The translations under genes and the position numbers were made by a program. From the NCBI GenBank assembly GCA_013287545.1, contig JABDDQ010000004.1, forward strand, positions 4,086 through 68,085: a stretch of 64,000 nucleotides of DNA. The letters are read 5' to 3'. Below the pieces are notes generated by a model. That model had not been told where the DNA came from, searched no databases, and saw only the letters and a program-made list of their open reading frames with translations. How positions within the stretch are numbered: the stretch's first letter is position 1; every line of letters starts with the position of its first letter. Below, one piece after another: positions 40,031-49,327 of this stretch. Source of the DNA: Bacteroidota bacterium (GTDB lineage Bacteria > Bacteroidota > Bacteroidia > B-17B0 > Aurantibacillaceae).

Positions 40031-40378
40031 ATGAGCAGCAACATTCGCATAGAAAAGACCTGCGAATATTGTCATAACTCCTTCCGTGCTCAAAAAGTCA
40101 CCACCCGCTATTGCTCCGAGCTCTGCAATAAAAGAGGATATAAAAAACGTATCCGTGATGAGAAGCTAAACAAAGCCATTGAAGAAGAAAACACAAAGCG
40201 ACCTTTCAATCCGGTTGTAAAGGAAAAGGAGTTTTTAAGTATTAAAGAAGTGTGTATGCTGATAGGAGCAAGCAGGTGGACGGTATATAGAATGATTGAT
40301 AACGGACTCGTAAAAGCAGCTAAAATTGGCAGGAAAACTATAATTGAACGAAATGAAATAAATAACTTATTTTTATAA
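40031..40378 (+). CDS. Zinc-finger + excisionase-family HTH protein
   Basis: N-terminal CEYCHNSF...YCSELCNKR; C-terminal LSIKEVCMLIGASRWTVYRMIDNGLVKAAKIGRKTIIERNEI. Confidence 0.82.
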   Translation: MSSNIRIEKTCEYCHNSFRAQKVTTRYCSELCNKRGYKKRIRDEKLNKAIEEENTKRPFNPVVKEKEFLSIKEVCMLIGASRWTVYRMIDNGLVKAAKIGRKTIIERNEINNLFL

Positions 40379-40385
40379 TAGCAAC

Positions 40386-41495
40386 ATGACAGTAACCTTA
40401 AGACAGCGCAAAAAAGGAGATAAGATTAGCTTATACCTCGAGTACTATAATAATGGAAGTAAAGAATACGAGTACTTAAAACTCTATTTGAAAGTAGAAT
40501 CCCCTGAGTGCAAACTCACCCGTAAAGAAAAGGATGATAACCGGATGAACCTTGATTTAGCAGAGTCCATTCGAAGCAAGCGGCATTTTGAATTAAAGAA
40601 CGGTGTATTTGGTTTTCAGGATCTAGGGAGAATGAAAGGTAGCTTCATAAAGTATTTTGAAACCCTAACAGAAAAAAGAAAAGAACAGCCCGGCAATTAT
40701 GGAAACTGGGATAGTGCCCTAAAACACTTAAAAAAATTTGCGGCAAAAGATGTGACCTTTGATGAGATAAACAAACAATGGTTGGAGAACTTCAAAACCT
40801 ATTTACAGAATGCTCAAAAATCTAGTATGGAGAATAAAAAGCTTTCTCAAAATTCCCAACATTCCTACTTTAATAAAATTCGAGCTGCTTTAAGAGAAGC
40901 TCATAAAGATGGTAATCTATTACGTAACCCCATTGATGAAGTAGATGGCATCAAAGCAGGGGAGCCCGAAAGAGAGTTTCTTACCTATGATGAACTAATT
41001 GCCATGTCAAAAACAGATTGTGATATCCCCGTTTTAAAACGAGCTTTTTTATTTAGTGCATTAACCGGTTTGCGATGGTCAGACATAAATAAACTAAGCT
41101 GGGCCGAAGTTCAGCATTCGAAAGAAATTGGCAACTATATCCGTTTTACCCAAAAGAAAACCAAAGGAGCGGAGACTTTACCAATAAACGAAGATGCGGT
41201 AAAACTATTAGGCGAAAGAACAAAACAAGAAGAGCGAGTTTTTATAGGATTAAAATACAGTGCTTGGCATAATTTCAGGTTATTACAATGGGCCATGAAA
41301 GCAGGGATAACCAAAACGATAACCTTCCATTGTGCCCGCCACACATATGCTACGCTGCAACTTACGCTTGGTACGGATATCTATACGGTTTCAAAATTAT
41401 TAGGACATAAAGATTTAAAAACTACACAGATTTATGCCAAGATAATAGATGAACGTAAAACCTTAGCGGCAACTAAAATAAAACTAGACATATAA
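40386..41495 (+). CDS. Tyrosine recombinase/integrase
   Basis: SALTGLRWSDI; HCARHTYATLQLTLGTDIYTVSKLLGHKDLKTTQIYAKI (R..HxxR..H..Y). Confidence 0.95.
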   Translation: MTVTLRQRKKGDKISLYLEYYNNGSKEYEYLKLYLKVESPECKLTRKEKDDNRMNLDLAESIRSKRHFELKNGVFGFQDLGRMKGSFIKYFETLTEKRKEQPGNYGNWDSALKHLKKFAAKDVTFDEINKQWLENFKTYLQNAQKSSMENKKLSQNSQHSYFNKIRAALREAHKDGNLLRNPIDEVDGIKAGEPEREFLTYDELIAMSKTDCDIPVLKRAFLFSALTGLRWSDINKLSWAEVQHSKEIGNYIRFTQKKTKGAETLPINEDAVKLLGERTKQEERVFIGLKYSAWHNFRLLQWAMKAGITKTITFHCARHTYATLQLTLGTDIYTVSKLLGHKDLKTTQIYAKIIDERKTLAATKIKLDI

Positions 41496-41508
41496 CACAA
41501 TTAACAAC

Positions 41509-43089
41509 ATGCTTCAATCAAACAGAAAAACTCCAGGTGTCTATATAAATGAATTAAATGCCTTTCCAAATTCAGTAGTACCGGTTGCTACTGCCGTCCC
41601 AGCATTTATAGGCTACACACCGCAAGCTTTTTATCAAGGTAAATCATATACTAACATTCCAACGAAGGTCTCTTCATTTACTGAGTTTAAAGCAATTTAT
41701 TGTATACCTGATCCAGCAGCTCCAGCTGACCCATCCAAACAATATAACCCTCAATATTATCTTGTAGCACAAAAAGCACTACCCGCTAAAGGAGATTATT
41801 TGAATATTAATGGCACCTATTATTCAATAGTACCCGACCCAAATACTATTTATTATCTCTATAACAGCATTCGTTTATTTTACCAAAATGGAGGAGGAGA
41901 TGCCTATATAGTTTCAGTGGGACCTTATGGATCCCCATCAAAAAATCCAATGAACCCGGCTGATCAAATTGTAAACCTCAATGTTCAATTATCCGATTTG
42001 CTAAATGGATTGGCTTTATTGAAAAATGAGCAGGAACCAACCATGTATATTTGTCCTGAAGCGACTTTATTATCGGTTAAAGATAATGGGACGTTGATGC
42101 AAGAGATGTTAGTACAGTGTACTGATATGCAAACAGCAATTAGTATTTTTGATCTTATTGGCGGTAAAAATCCTGATCCCATTTTATATACAAACGATAT
42201 TACAACCTTTAGAAATAACACGGGGTCACTGGGGTTGAAATATGGTGCAGCTTACTATCCGTTTATTGGCACAACCATCATGCAAAACCAAGAGATTGAT
42301 TACACAAACTTATTTGGTGGCGACCTTAAACAGCTTAAGACTATATTAAGCCCGCCAAGTAACCTCAATCCAACCGTTGATAAAATTATTGCCAATATTC
42401 AAGAACCTACAGGTGATCCCTTAACCGTTAGTCAATATAATAATGCTTTACTAAATGCCAGCCAGACGTATAACGAGATCATTCAACATGTTTTATCAGA
42501 TGCTAACATACTTCCACCCAGTGGTGCCATGGCAGGAGTAATGACTACAATAGATAATCAAGAAGGAGTTTGGTCGGCACCTGCAAACACTTCTATAGTT
42601 GGCGCAGCTTCGTTACCTATTAGATTATCAGATAGCCAACAGGAAAATTTGAACGAGGATGCTGTAACCGGTAAATCCATCAATGCAATTCGTTTTTTTA
42701 ATGGTTTAGGTATTTTGGTATGGGGTGCCAGAACACTTGATGGAAATAGTGCAGATTGGAAATATGTCCCGATTAGAAGAACGGCGATTTTTCTTGAACA
42801 ATCCTGTAAATTAGCTGCACAGGCTTATGTGTTTCAACCAAATGTAAAAAATACATGGGAAGCTGTAAAAGCTATGATAAGCAGTTTCTTAACTAGTATA
42901 TGGAAAGAAGGAGGTTTGCAGGGTGCATCTGCGTCGGATGCTTTTTCTGTAGATTGTGGTTTAGGAACAACCATGACATCTGAAGATATACTAAACGGGT
43001 TTATGAATGTTACTGTTAAAGTAGCTATTGTACATCCGGCAGAGTTCATCGTGTTAACCTTCCAACAACAAATGGCAACATCAAGTTAA
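41509..43089 (+). CDS. Contractile phage-tail/eCIS sheath protein
   Basis: N-terminal KTPGVYINE; C-terminal RRTAIFLEQSCKLAAQAYVFQPN...FVV-like tail domain VTVKVAIVHPAEFIVLTFQQQM. Confidence 0.9.
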   Translation: MLQSNRKTPGVYINELNAFPNSVVPVATAVPAFIGYTPQAFYQGKSYTNIPTKVSSFTEFKAIYCIPDPAAPADPSKQYNPQYYLVAQKALPAKGDYLNINGTYYSIVPDPNTIYYLYNSIRLFYQNGGGDAYIVSVGPYGSPSKNPMNPADQIVNLNVQLSDLLNGLALLKNEQEPTMYICPEATLLSVKDNGTLMQEMLVQCTDMQTAISIFDLIGGKNPDPILYTNDITTFRNNTGSLGLKYGAAYYPFIGTTIMQNQEIDYTNLFGGDLKQLKTILSPPSNLNPTVDKIIANIQEPTGDPLTVSQYNNALLNASQTYNEIIQHVLSDANILPPSGAMAGVMTTIDNQEGVWSAPANTSIVGAASLPIRLSDSQQENLNEDAVTGKSINAIRFFNGLGILVWGARTLDGNSADWKYVPIRRTAIFLEQSCKLAAQAYVFQPNVKNTWEAVKAMISSFLTSIWKEGGLQGASASDAFSVDCGLGTTMTSEDILNGFMNVTVKVAIVHPAEFIVLTFQQQMATSS

Positions 43090-43111
43090 TTTTTTAAATA
43101 GAATAATATAA

Positions 43112-44518
43112 ATGAATTTTACCCCTGAACAACTGAGAAAGCTTAAACCAAAGTTCGATAAGTTAACTTATACTGAAAAACTGTTGTTTTGGGATAAACA
43201 CTTTTGGAATAAGGAAAAAGACTTCTTTTTTGGCTTTCACTGGAGTTATTTTTTTAATGAAGTAGATACGGAGGAAGAACATTCGAAACCTGAAAATTCG
43301 ATAACAATTTATCCTTCTAATGGAAAGGAAAATGAGATGTGTAATATTTGGTTATTCAACCATATACAAAGTGAGCCGCACTATAATTTTGAAAAACAAA
43401 AGGAAAAATATTTTGAAAAAATTAAGAATAACCCACGGCCAATTGAATTTATAGAAAGTGAAATTGCGCTTATAATTATACAAAGGGATAAAGAAAAGAA
43501 GTTAATGGAAGGTAAATCAGATATTTTCGTATGGGGATATTATTATGGTTATCAAAGTGTAGTTCAGAATGTAAAAAGACCTCCAGTTATGGAGGCAAAT
43601 AAATTTAATAGAATAATTTTATCATATACTAAAGGTGTTTGTGATGCTTACTACTTAGGGTTTTTAGAACAACAACTTGAAGCCATAAGGCAGGGTAATA
43701 AAGCATTGTTACTTAAAAATGATAAACCCAAAGGTGAAGATATAACGATAGAGCAGGTTTATGAAATTTTCAATTCTATTGATTTAAATAAAGAGCTATT
43801 ACGTGAAAAAATGCTTAGGGGTCCTTATATATCTATGAATAAGGATACTTTTAACAGTGATGTTAGAATTTTGTTAACTCAAATATTGGAACAATATAAG
43901 GCTCAGACATCAAGACTGAATAATGAAAACAAATTAGCGCATCTTCAAGAAAGATTAAAACCGCTTCCGAAAACCACAAAAGTTGTTACCTCAAAGTTTG
44001 AAGGTGAAATGGAACAAGTTCATAGTACAATTGATGCTCTTTTAAATAAATTTTACACTGCAGAATTTAACTTAATAGCTCCTGATAATAATCCGGTTCA
44101 ATTACCGACCAACCAACCCGATATCCCTAAAGAAAGGATACTGCCTAATAAAACTGCATTTAAATACAAAAAGAAAGGAGCTAGTGACCAAACAAAAATT
44201 GCCAACTTAAGAAGCAATTTGATCGATAAGTGTTTAATAGCTGAAGCTACTCCCTTAATGGATTTTAAGAAGATATTTCGCAATGAGTTACCTACTGAAC
44301 CTATAAAATGGACTGGAACTCTATCTGAGTTATATTATTTTATCAAACAAATGCATTTGGAATTAAAACTGATAGAAGATTTAGGTAATGAGATATGGAA
44401 AATTACAGCTAATTGTTTCGTTTCTAAAGATGGTAATAAATACGATTATGCTAAGTTTAGGTTACAAAAAGCACCGGCAAATACGAGTCAATTAGACAAA
44501 ATCCTATCAAATTTATAG
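43112..44518 (+). CDS. Hypothetical protein; C-terminus weakly resembles RteC-type domain
   Basis: 468-aa ORF; C-terminal PIKWTGTLSELYYFIKQMHLE... Confidence 0.5.
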   Translation: MNFTPEQLRKLKPKFDKLTYTEKLLFWDKHFWNKEKDFFFGFHWSYFFNEVDTEEEHSKPENSITIYPSNGKENEMCNIWLFNHIQSEPHYNFEKQKEKYFEKIKNNPRPIEFIESEIALIIIQRDKEKKLMEGKSDIFVWGYYYGYQSVVQNVKRPPVMEANKFNRIILSYTKGVCDAYYLGFLEQQLEAIRQGNKALLLKNDKPKGEDITIEQVYEIFNSIDLNKELLREKMLRGPYISMNKDTFNSDVRILLTQILEQYKAQTSRLNNENKLAHLQERLKPLPKTTKVVTSKFEGEMEQVHSTIDALLNKFYTAEFNLIAPDNNPVQLPTNQPDIPKERILPNKTAFKYKKKGASDQTKIANLRSNLIDKCLIAEATPLMDFKKIFRNELPTEPIKWTGTLSELYYFIKQMHLELKLIEDLGNEIWKITANCFVSKDGNKYDYAKFRLQKAPANTSQLDKILSNL

Positions 44519-44525
44519 ACTCTGT

Positions 44526-44633
44526 ACTCTACACCCCTCATTTTTTTCTAAAAAAAAATCTAACGCAAATTAGTGTGAATTGCAACAATAAAAGGCAATT
44601 TGGGAACTCTACACTCTGCACTGCACTCTACAC
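44526..44633 (+). repeat. Three copies of ACTCTACAC upstream of HTH genes
   Basis: 44526-44534, 44606-44614, 44625-44633. Confidence 0.7.
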
Positions 44634-44734
44634 TAAAATTTAGTAGGTCATAACGGGCCTTTCTCAAATTAATTTTACATCCGAGACGTCAATATATGGC
44701 CTTGCTAGCCTAGTATTTATCTAAAAAATGTAAA

Positions 44735-45037
44735 ATGAATAACGAAGAACAAATAATCCAAAAACTAAATAGTATAGAAACTATGCTTTTAGAACAGACC
44801 CTTTTAAAAAAGGAAGTCTTAAATTTTAGTGAGGCTTGCCACTATCTTGCAGTAAGCCAAAGCCATTTGTATAAACTAACCAGTTCGAAGCAGGTACCCC
44901 ATTTTTGTCCACAAGGTAAAAAGCTCTACTTCAACCGGCAAGAGTTAGACGAATGGTTACAGCGGAATAAAAATGTAACCACCGATTTTATTGAAAAAGC
45001 AGCTACAGATTATATACTTAAAAACAAACACAAATAA
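44735..45037 (+). CDS. HTH (excisionase-type) DNA-binding protein
   Basis: LNFSEACHYLAVSQSHLYKLTSSKQVPHFCPQGKKLYFNRQELDEWL. Confidence 0.85.
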   Translation: MNNEEQIIQKLNSIETMLLEQTLLKKEVLNFSEACHYLAVSQSHLYKLTSSKQVPHFCPQGKKLYFNRQELDEWLQRNKNVTTDFIEKAATDYILKNKHK

Positions 45038-45039
45038 AT

Positions 45040-45315
45040 ATGAAAACATTAACTGATACGGAGTTTCAAGAGCTAAACAAAAGACTTGCAAATATTGAAG
45101 CCTTGCTTTTAGAAAAGCAAAAACACCCAACAGAAATCATTTATGATAACAGCGACTTTATTCGATTAATGAATATTAGTAAACGAACTGCCCAGGATTG
45201 GCGTGATGAAGGATTAATTACTTTTTCCCAGATTGGGAATAAGATTTACTACAGGCAAGAGTATGTGAAAGAATTTATGGATAAGCACTTAAAACCGAGT
45301 AGTAAAAAAAAATAG
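45040..45315 (+). CDS. HTH (MerR/excisionase-type) DNA-binding protein, ends in A9 run
   Basis: DFIRLMNISKRTAQDWRDEGLITFSQIGNKIYYRQEYVKEFM; last codons AGT AAA AAA AAA TAG. Confidence 0.8.
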   Translation: MKTLTDTEFQELNKRLANIEALLLEKQKHPTEIIYDNSDFIRLMNISKRTAQDWRDEGLITFSQIGNKIYYRQEYVKEFMDKHLKPSSKKK

Positions 45316-46061
45316 TTGACTATACGGTTGTTCCAATAAACCTCTGTGTTTATGTAGCCCAAAATAACATAGAGAAAACGTTTAGGTTATATCTATGGCT
45401 GAAATTAAACTATGTAAGTGGTAAATTCCGGTCGACAACAAGTGAGTTAAACAATATAGCTTCACACTTGGGGTACAAAGATATACGTGCTGTTAACTAT
45501 CAAGTAAAGGCTCTTAAACGCTTAAACTGGTTAAAATATAACGAGGTTACCGGATATTATTTAATTTGCTCTTTTAATAAACTAAATATTGAATTTGAAA
45601 AGCAATCTCGTGCCGGGATTATTTGCTATAAAGAAGATGTATTAAACATATATGCTTTTGTTGGGGCTGCGATATTCTCTTACTTATGTAAGAGTTATTG
45701 GAGGAAGAAAAAACGAGAGAAGGTCGTGCTAATAAAGGGAGGCACCTGTAACTCCTTCTCTCAATCCTCCAACTTTAAATTAAAATACGCTCCGGTTGCA
45801 ACAACAGGGATAAAGGCTTTGTTTGGTATATCATCATCAAAAGCATCCTTTCTAAAGCTTCAAGCCTTTAAAATGGGCTATATAGAGGTTAAAAAGAACT
45901 TTATAGTTGAGAACATTTCTATTACAGAGTTCAACCAGGCAAGAAAATATGCCGAAGGTGGAAACAAACTCCTAATTAAGAATGGAAAAGTATGTAGGCA
46001 ATCAATTGATACCATTTTGCCTCGAATTACACTTCGTAAACGACAAAAACCAGTAACATAA
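45306..46061 (+). CDS. Hypothetical protein without a conventional start; frame open back to the A9 run
   Basis: Open frame reads ...IVDYTVVPINLCVYVAQNNIEKTFRLYLWLKLNYVSGKFRSTTSELNNIASHLGYKDIRAVNYQ...; no in-frame ATG until late in the protein. Confidence 0.6.
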   Translation, partial: KKIVDYTVVPINLCVYVAQNNIEKTFRLYLWLKLNYVSGKFRSTTSELNNIASHLGYKDIRAVNYQVKALKRLNWLKYNEVTGYYLICSFNKLNIEFEKQSRAGIICYKEDVLNIYAFVGAAIFSYLCKSYWRKKKREKVVLIKGGTCNSFSQSSNFKLKYAPVATTGIKALFGISSSKASFLKLQAFKMGYIEVKKNFIVENISITEFNQARKYAEGGNKLLIKNGKVCRQSIDTILPRITLRKRQKPVT

Positions 46062-46235
46062 AGAAGGGATTATTAAGGGAAGTTATCTAAGTATAGTGAT
46101 ATAACTTAAATAAGGTAAAGAAGGTGGGCGGTTTTTTACCATTAAATAATAATTAGATGCGCAAAATTTTTTAGGATAATGTTGATGTATTAATAAAACT
46201 CAAATAATTGTGTTTTCTTTGTGTTACTTTTAAGT

Positions 46236-47105
46236 ATGCTTGACCAATTTAATACTACAATTTTCCATAGAATATCAAAAACTTGGGGCAGTGGCCCACT
46301 GTTCTGTACTTTATCAAATCGCCATCAGTATTATTGTAAAAAAAACAATAAAATAATCATCCCCTTTACTGATCTTATTAACGAAGTTTTGGTAAATAGA
46401 TTACTTAGTGGTTGGGGGATTAAAACTCCAGAAATTTGTTTGGTTAATTTTGAATTTAATGTTTTTCAAAATGAATTAGAAGCAGCTTTTAATGAAATTG
46501 CTGAAGAAGCTAAAGCCAGAAACGCTATTTTGAAAAATCATTATGTAGCAAATAGATTTGTTCATCCGTTGTTTGGAAGTAAATATATTATAAACCATTC
46601 TGGATTATCTGGTAATGCTGCTAAAGATAGTTTTGATTTAGATAAATTTTCTAATCCCACTCATATTCTGTTAATTGGTTTTTTTGATTTATGGATTAGT
46701 AATAAAGATAGAAAACCATCAAATTCAAATTTGATTAAAAGCTTGAATGAAGATGAAAAGTTTGATATCGTTGCTATTGATAATTGCCAAGCATTTTATA
46801 ATAATAACAGTTATGTTAATTTATTGGATTCAGTACCATTTCTTACTCCGGAAGAATCCATTTTAACATGTGGGTTGGCACAACAATTGATTGATACTCT
46901 AAGCAAGGAACAGATTAGTGATTTGTCGAATTTAGCATTATCATTCATTGAAAATTCTTTACCTTTGCTGGACGAAACCTTTGATGAGATTCCAAATAGT
47001 TGGGGACTATCCGAAAATAATAGAGTTGAGATAAGAAATTTTTTATCTAATAAAAAGAGAATAGAAGATATTCGTCAAAAATTTATATCTTTCGTTGAAT
47101 TATGA
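46236..47105 (+). CDS. HipA-like kinase-domain protein
   Basis: NHSGLSGNAA...ILLIGFFDLWISNKDRKPSNSNL..FDIVAIDNCQAF kinase-like motifs; partner gene DUF3037-like. Confidence 0.65.
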   Translation: MLDQFNTTIFHRISKTWGSGPLFCTLSNRHQYYCKKNNKIIIPFTDLINEVLVNRLLSGWGIKTPEICLVNFEFNVFQNELEAAFNEIAEEAKARNAILKNHYVANRFVHPLFGSKYIINHSGLSGNAAKDSFDLDKFSNPTHILLIGFFDLWISNKDRKPSNSNLIKSLNEDEKFDIVAIDNCQAFYNNNSYVNLLDSVPFLTPEESILTCGLAQQLIDTLSKEQISDLSNLALSFIENSLPLLDETFDEIPNSWGLSENNRVEIRNFLSNKKRIEDIRQKFISFVEL

Positions 47106-47968
47106 AAAATTACTTTAGTATAGTTTCATTTTTGAATAACCAAATTAGCGGAGAAAAAATTGCTATTGGTTTGATATTTCTAAAAGATGAAACCCCTTTT
47201 GTTAGATTTTCAAAAGCAAAAATAAATCTTGCGAAAAAGATTAATCCACTTTCATTTTCCCTTCTTACTAGTAATATTAAAAATTTTGAACCTAAATTTT
47301 TAAACAATATTAATAAGTTGAAAAATGAATCTAATTTTAGCCTTGATAATTTATATAGGCTGAATGGATACGAACAAGGGATTATTAATATATCAACACC
47401 TAAATTATTTAATGCCGAGATTAATACTGAAACTGTAGAATATTATTTTAATGAATGGATAGAAAATAAATCTCATTTAGAGAAAGAAGAAATTATCAAA
47501 CCTAAAAAGGAGTCGACTATAAAACAAACTGTAAAAACAAATTTAGCTATTTACAAAGAGAGAATTGATATTAATTATCGAGTGGAAAAAGAAAATATTC
47601 CTGATTTATTTTTTGATTATAGATTAGATGTTATTGCTGCTAATGGATCATTAATTACTGCAAAATCCGTTGATTTAGAGAATCAAAAAAGTGGATCAAT
47701 TGAAAACTCTATAGCTAAATATGAACTTCTTTTAGATTGTTTAATTCCTTTTTCTGAAAAAAAACTCCACCTTAAATCTTCTGGTCATGAAAATCTATTG
47801 TTGATTAACAAGCCCTTAAAAGGTTCTGAAAATGAAGAGTTATATCATAAACTTAAAAACCAAAGGCAATTTAAATTTAAAGTTGCTGAACTGGATCAAT
47901 TGTCAAAATTAAAATCCGTTATTGCAAAGCACGGTGTAAGTAAGTTTTCAGAGCGTTTATTAGCTTAA
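47102..47968 (+). CDS. DUF3037-like protein
   Basis: Overlaps previous stop (ATGA); N-terminal YFSIVSFLNNQISGEKIAIGLIFL resembles DUF3037. Confidence 0.55.
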   Translation: MKNYFSIVSFLNNQISGEKIAIGLIFLKDETPFVRFSKAKINLAKKINPLSFSLLTSNIKNFEPKFLNNINKLKNESNFSLDNLYRLNGYEQGIINISTPKLFNAEINTETVEYYFNEWIENKSHLEKEEIIKPKKESTIKQTVKTNLAIYKERIDINYRVEKENIPDLFFDYRLDVIAANGSLITAKSVDLENQKSGSIENSIAKYELLLDCLIPFSEKKLHLKSSGHENLLLINKPLKGSENEELYHKLKNQRQFKFKVAELDQLSKLKSVIAKHGVSKFSERLLA

Positions 47969-47993
47969 GTAGAAAATTCTCTATCTAAACTAC

Positions 47994-48029
47994 CGCAAAC
48001 CAACCCCAATTAACGCAAACGAACCCCAA
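47994..48029. repeat. Two 16-bp direct repeats CGCAAAC(C/G)AACCCCAA, 20-bp period
   Basis: 47994-48009 and 48014-48029. Confidence 0.9.
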
Positions 48030-48081
48030 CCCTTTCATTCATTAATTCTCGGTCGTAACTTAGTAAAGTTATTGCCAATAC

Positions 48082-48627
48082 ATGAGTACAAAAAGTGCGG
48101 AGCCCACCTATAAAACAACCCTGATAAAATTATCGGAGATAAAACCCAACCCCGATAATCCCAGAATAATAAGAGATGAAAAATTCAACCAACTGGTAAA
48201 GTCGATCAAAGACTTTCCAAAGATGCTTTATTTAAGACCGGTGGTAGTCAATGATGAACTCATGGTCCTTGGGGGCAATATGCGATTAAGAGCAGCCGAG
48301 AAAGCAGGCTTAAAAGAAATCCCGGTCATCAAAGCATCCGAACTAAGTGCCGAAGAACAAAAAGAATTTATTATAAAAGACAATGTAGGTTTTGGCGAAT
48401 GGAACTGGGATACATTAGCCAACGAATGGAACACAGAACAACTTATCGATTGGGGCATGGAGATTCCAAACTTCAAATCAGAAGTAGAAGGAAACTTTAA
48501 CGATCAAGGTATCACAAGCAAAAACCAATTCGGGGTAATTGTTATCTGTGAAGATGAAACAATCCAAGAACAAACCTTTAAAGATTTAGCCGAACTGGGA
48601 TACACCTGTAAAGTAGTTGTAACATGA
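48082..48627 (+). CDS. ParB-like nuclease-domain protein (phage type)
   Basis: IKLSEIKPNPDNPRIIRDEKFNQLVKSIKDFP...VLGGNMRLRAAEKAGLKEIPVI. Confidence 0.9.
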   Translation: MSTKSAEPTYKTTLIKLSEIKPNPDNPRIIRDEKFNQLVKSIKDFPKMLYLRPVVVNDELMVLGGNMRLRAAEKAGLKEIPVIKASELSAEEQKEFIIKDNVGFGEWNWDTLANEWNTEQLIDWGMEIPNFKSEVEGNFNDQGITSKNQFGVIVICEDETIQEQTFKDLAELGYTCKVVVT

Positions 48628-49319
48628 TCATACAAGTAAGAAACAAAACCAAAGACTATAACAACTACCGTTCCGCGCGAGTAAAGAGTTTGTTCAATGC
48701 CGAGAAAGGAAACGAATTTAATTTAGATGCCAACCTCCCAATAGAAAATATGGATTGGCAAATAGGATTAATAGTTGGACCCAGCGGAAGCGGTAAAACC
48801 TCCATTGGTAAAAAGCTATTCGGAACGGATAAGATAATAGACTTATATAAAGACTGGGACATAGACTTACCCATCGTAGAAGCCATATCTCCACAAGGTG
48901 ATTTTAATGCCGTAACCGCTGCCTTAGCCAATGTAGGATTAGGAGATGTTCCGGCATGGTTAAAACCCTTCCATGCACTTAGTAACGGACAACAATTCAG
49001 GGCCGGGTTAGCCCGGGTAATTACCAATGCACCCGATGAAGTAATCATTGATGAGTTTACCAGTGTTATAGATAGACAAATTGCTAAAATAGGAGCTATG
49101 GCCTTTGCCAAGGGCTGGAGAAAAAACAAACAAAAAAAATGTGTACTCCTTGCTTGCCATTACGATATTATTGAATGGTTACAACCCGATTGGGTTTTCG
49201 ATACAGGAACCGGAGAGTTTAAAAAAAAAGTTCCATCGGAAACAGACCCAGCTTCAATCTGGAAATTAGGAAGGTCGACTCCTCTTACTGGAAACATTTT
49301 AAACCGCATTACTATTTAG
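48624..49319 (+). CDS. ABC-type ATPase (N-terminal half of a COG2401-like ATPase-acetyltransferase)
   Basis: Walker A VGPSGSGKTS, signature LSNGQQFRAGLARV, Walker B EVIIDEFTS; frame leaves homology after A9 at 49221-49229. Confidence 0.85.
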   Translation: MIIQVRNKTKDYNNYRSARVKSLFNAEKGNEFNLDANLPIENMDWQIGLIVGPSGSGKTSIGKKLFGTDKIIDLYKDWDIDLPIVEAISPQGDFNAVTAALANVGLGDVPAWLKPFHALSNGQQFRAGLARVITNAPDEVIIDEFTSVIDRQIAKIGAMAFAKGWRKNKQKKCVLLACHYDIIEWLQPDWVFDTGTGEFKKKVPSETDPASIWKLGRSTPLTGNILNRITI

Positions 49320-49327
49320 ATCTACCC

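Noticed and set aside
48665-49129. 154-aa minus-strand ORF
   Set aside because: Antisense to the ABC ATPase, shadow ORF
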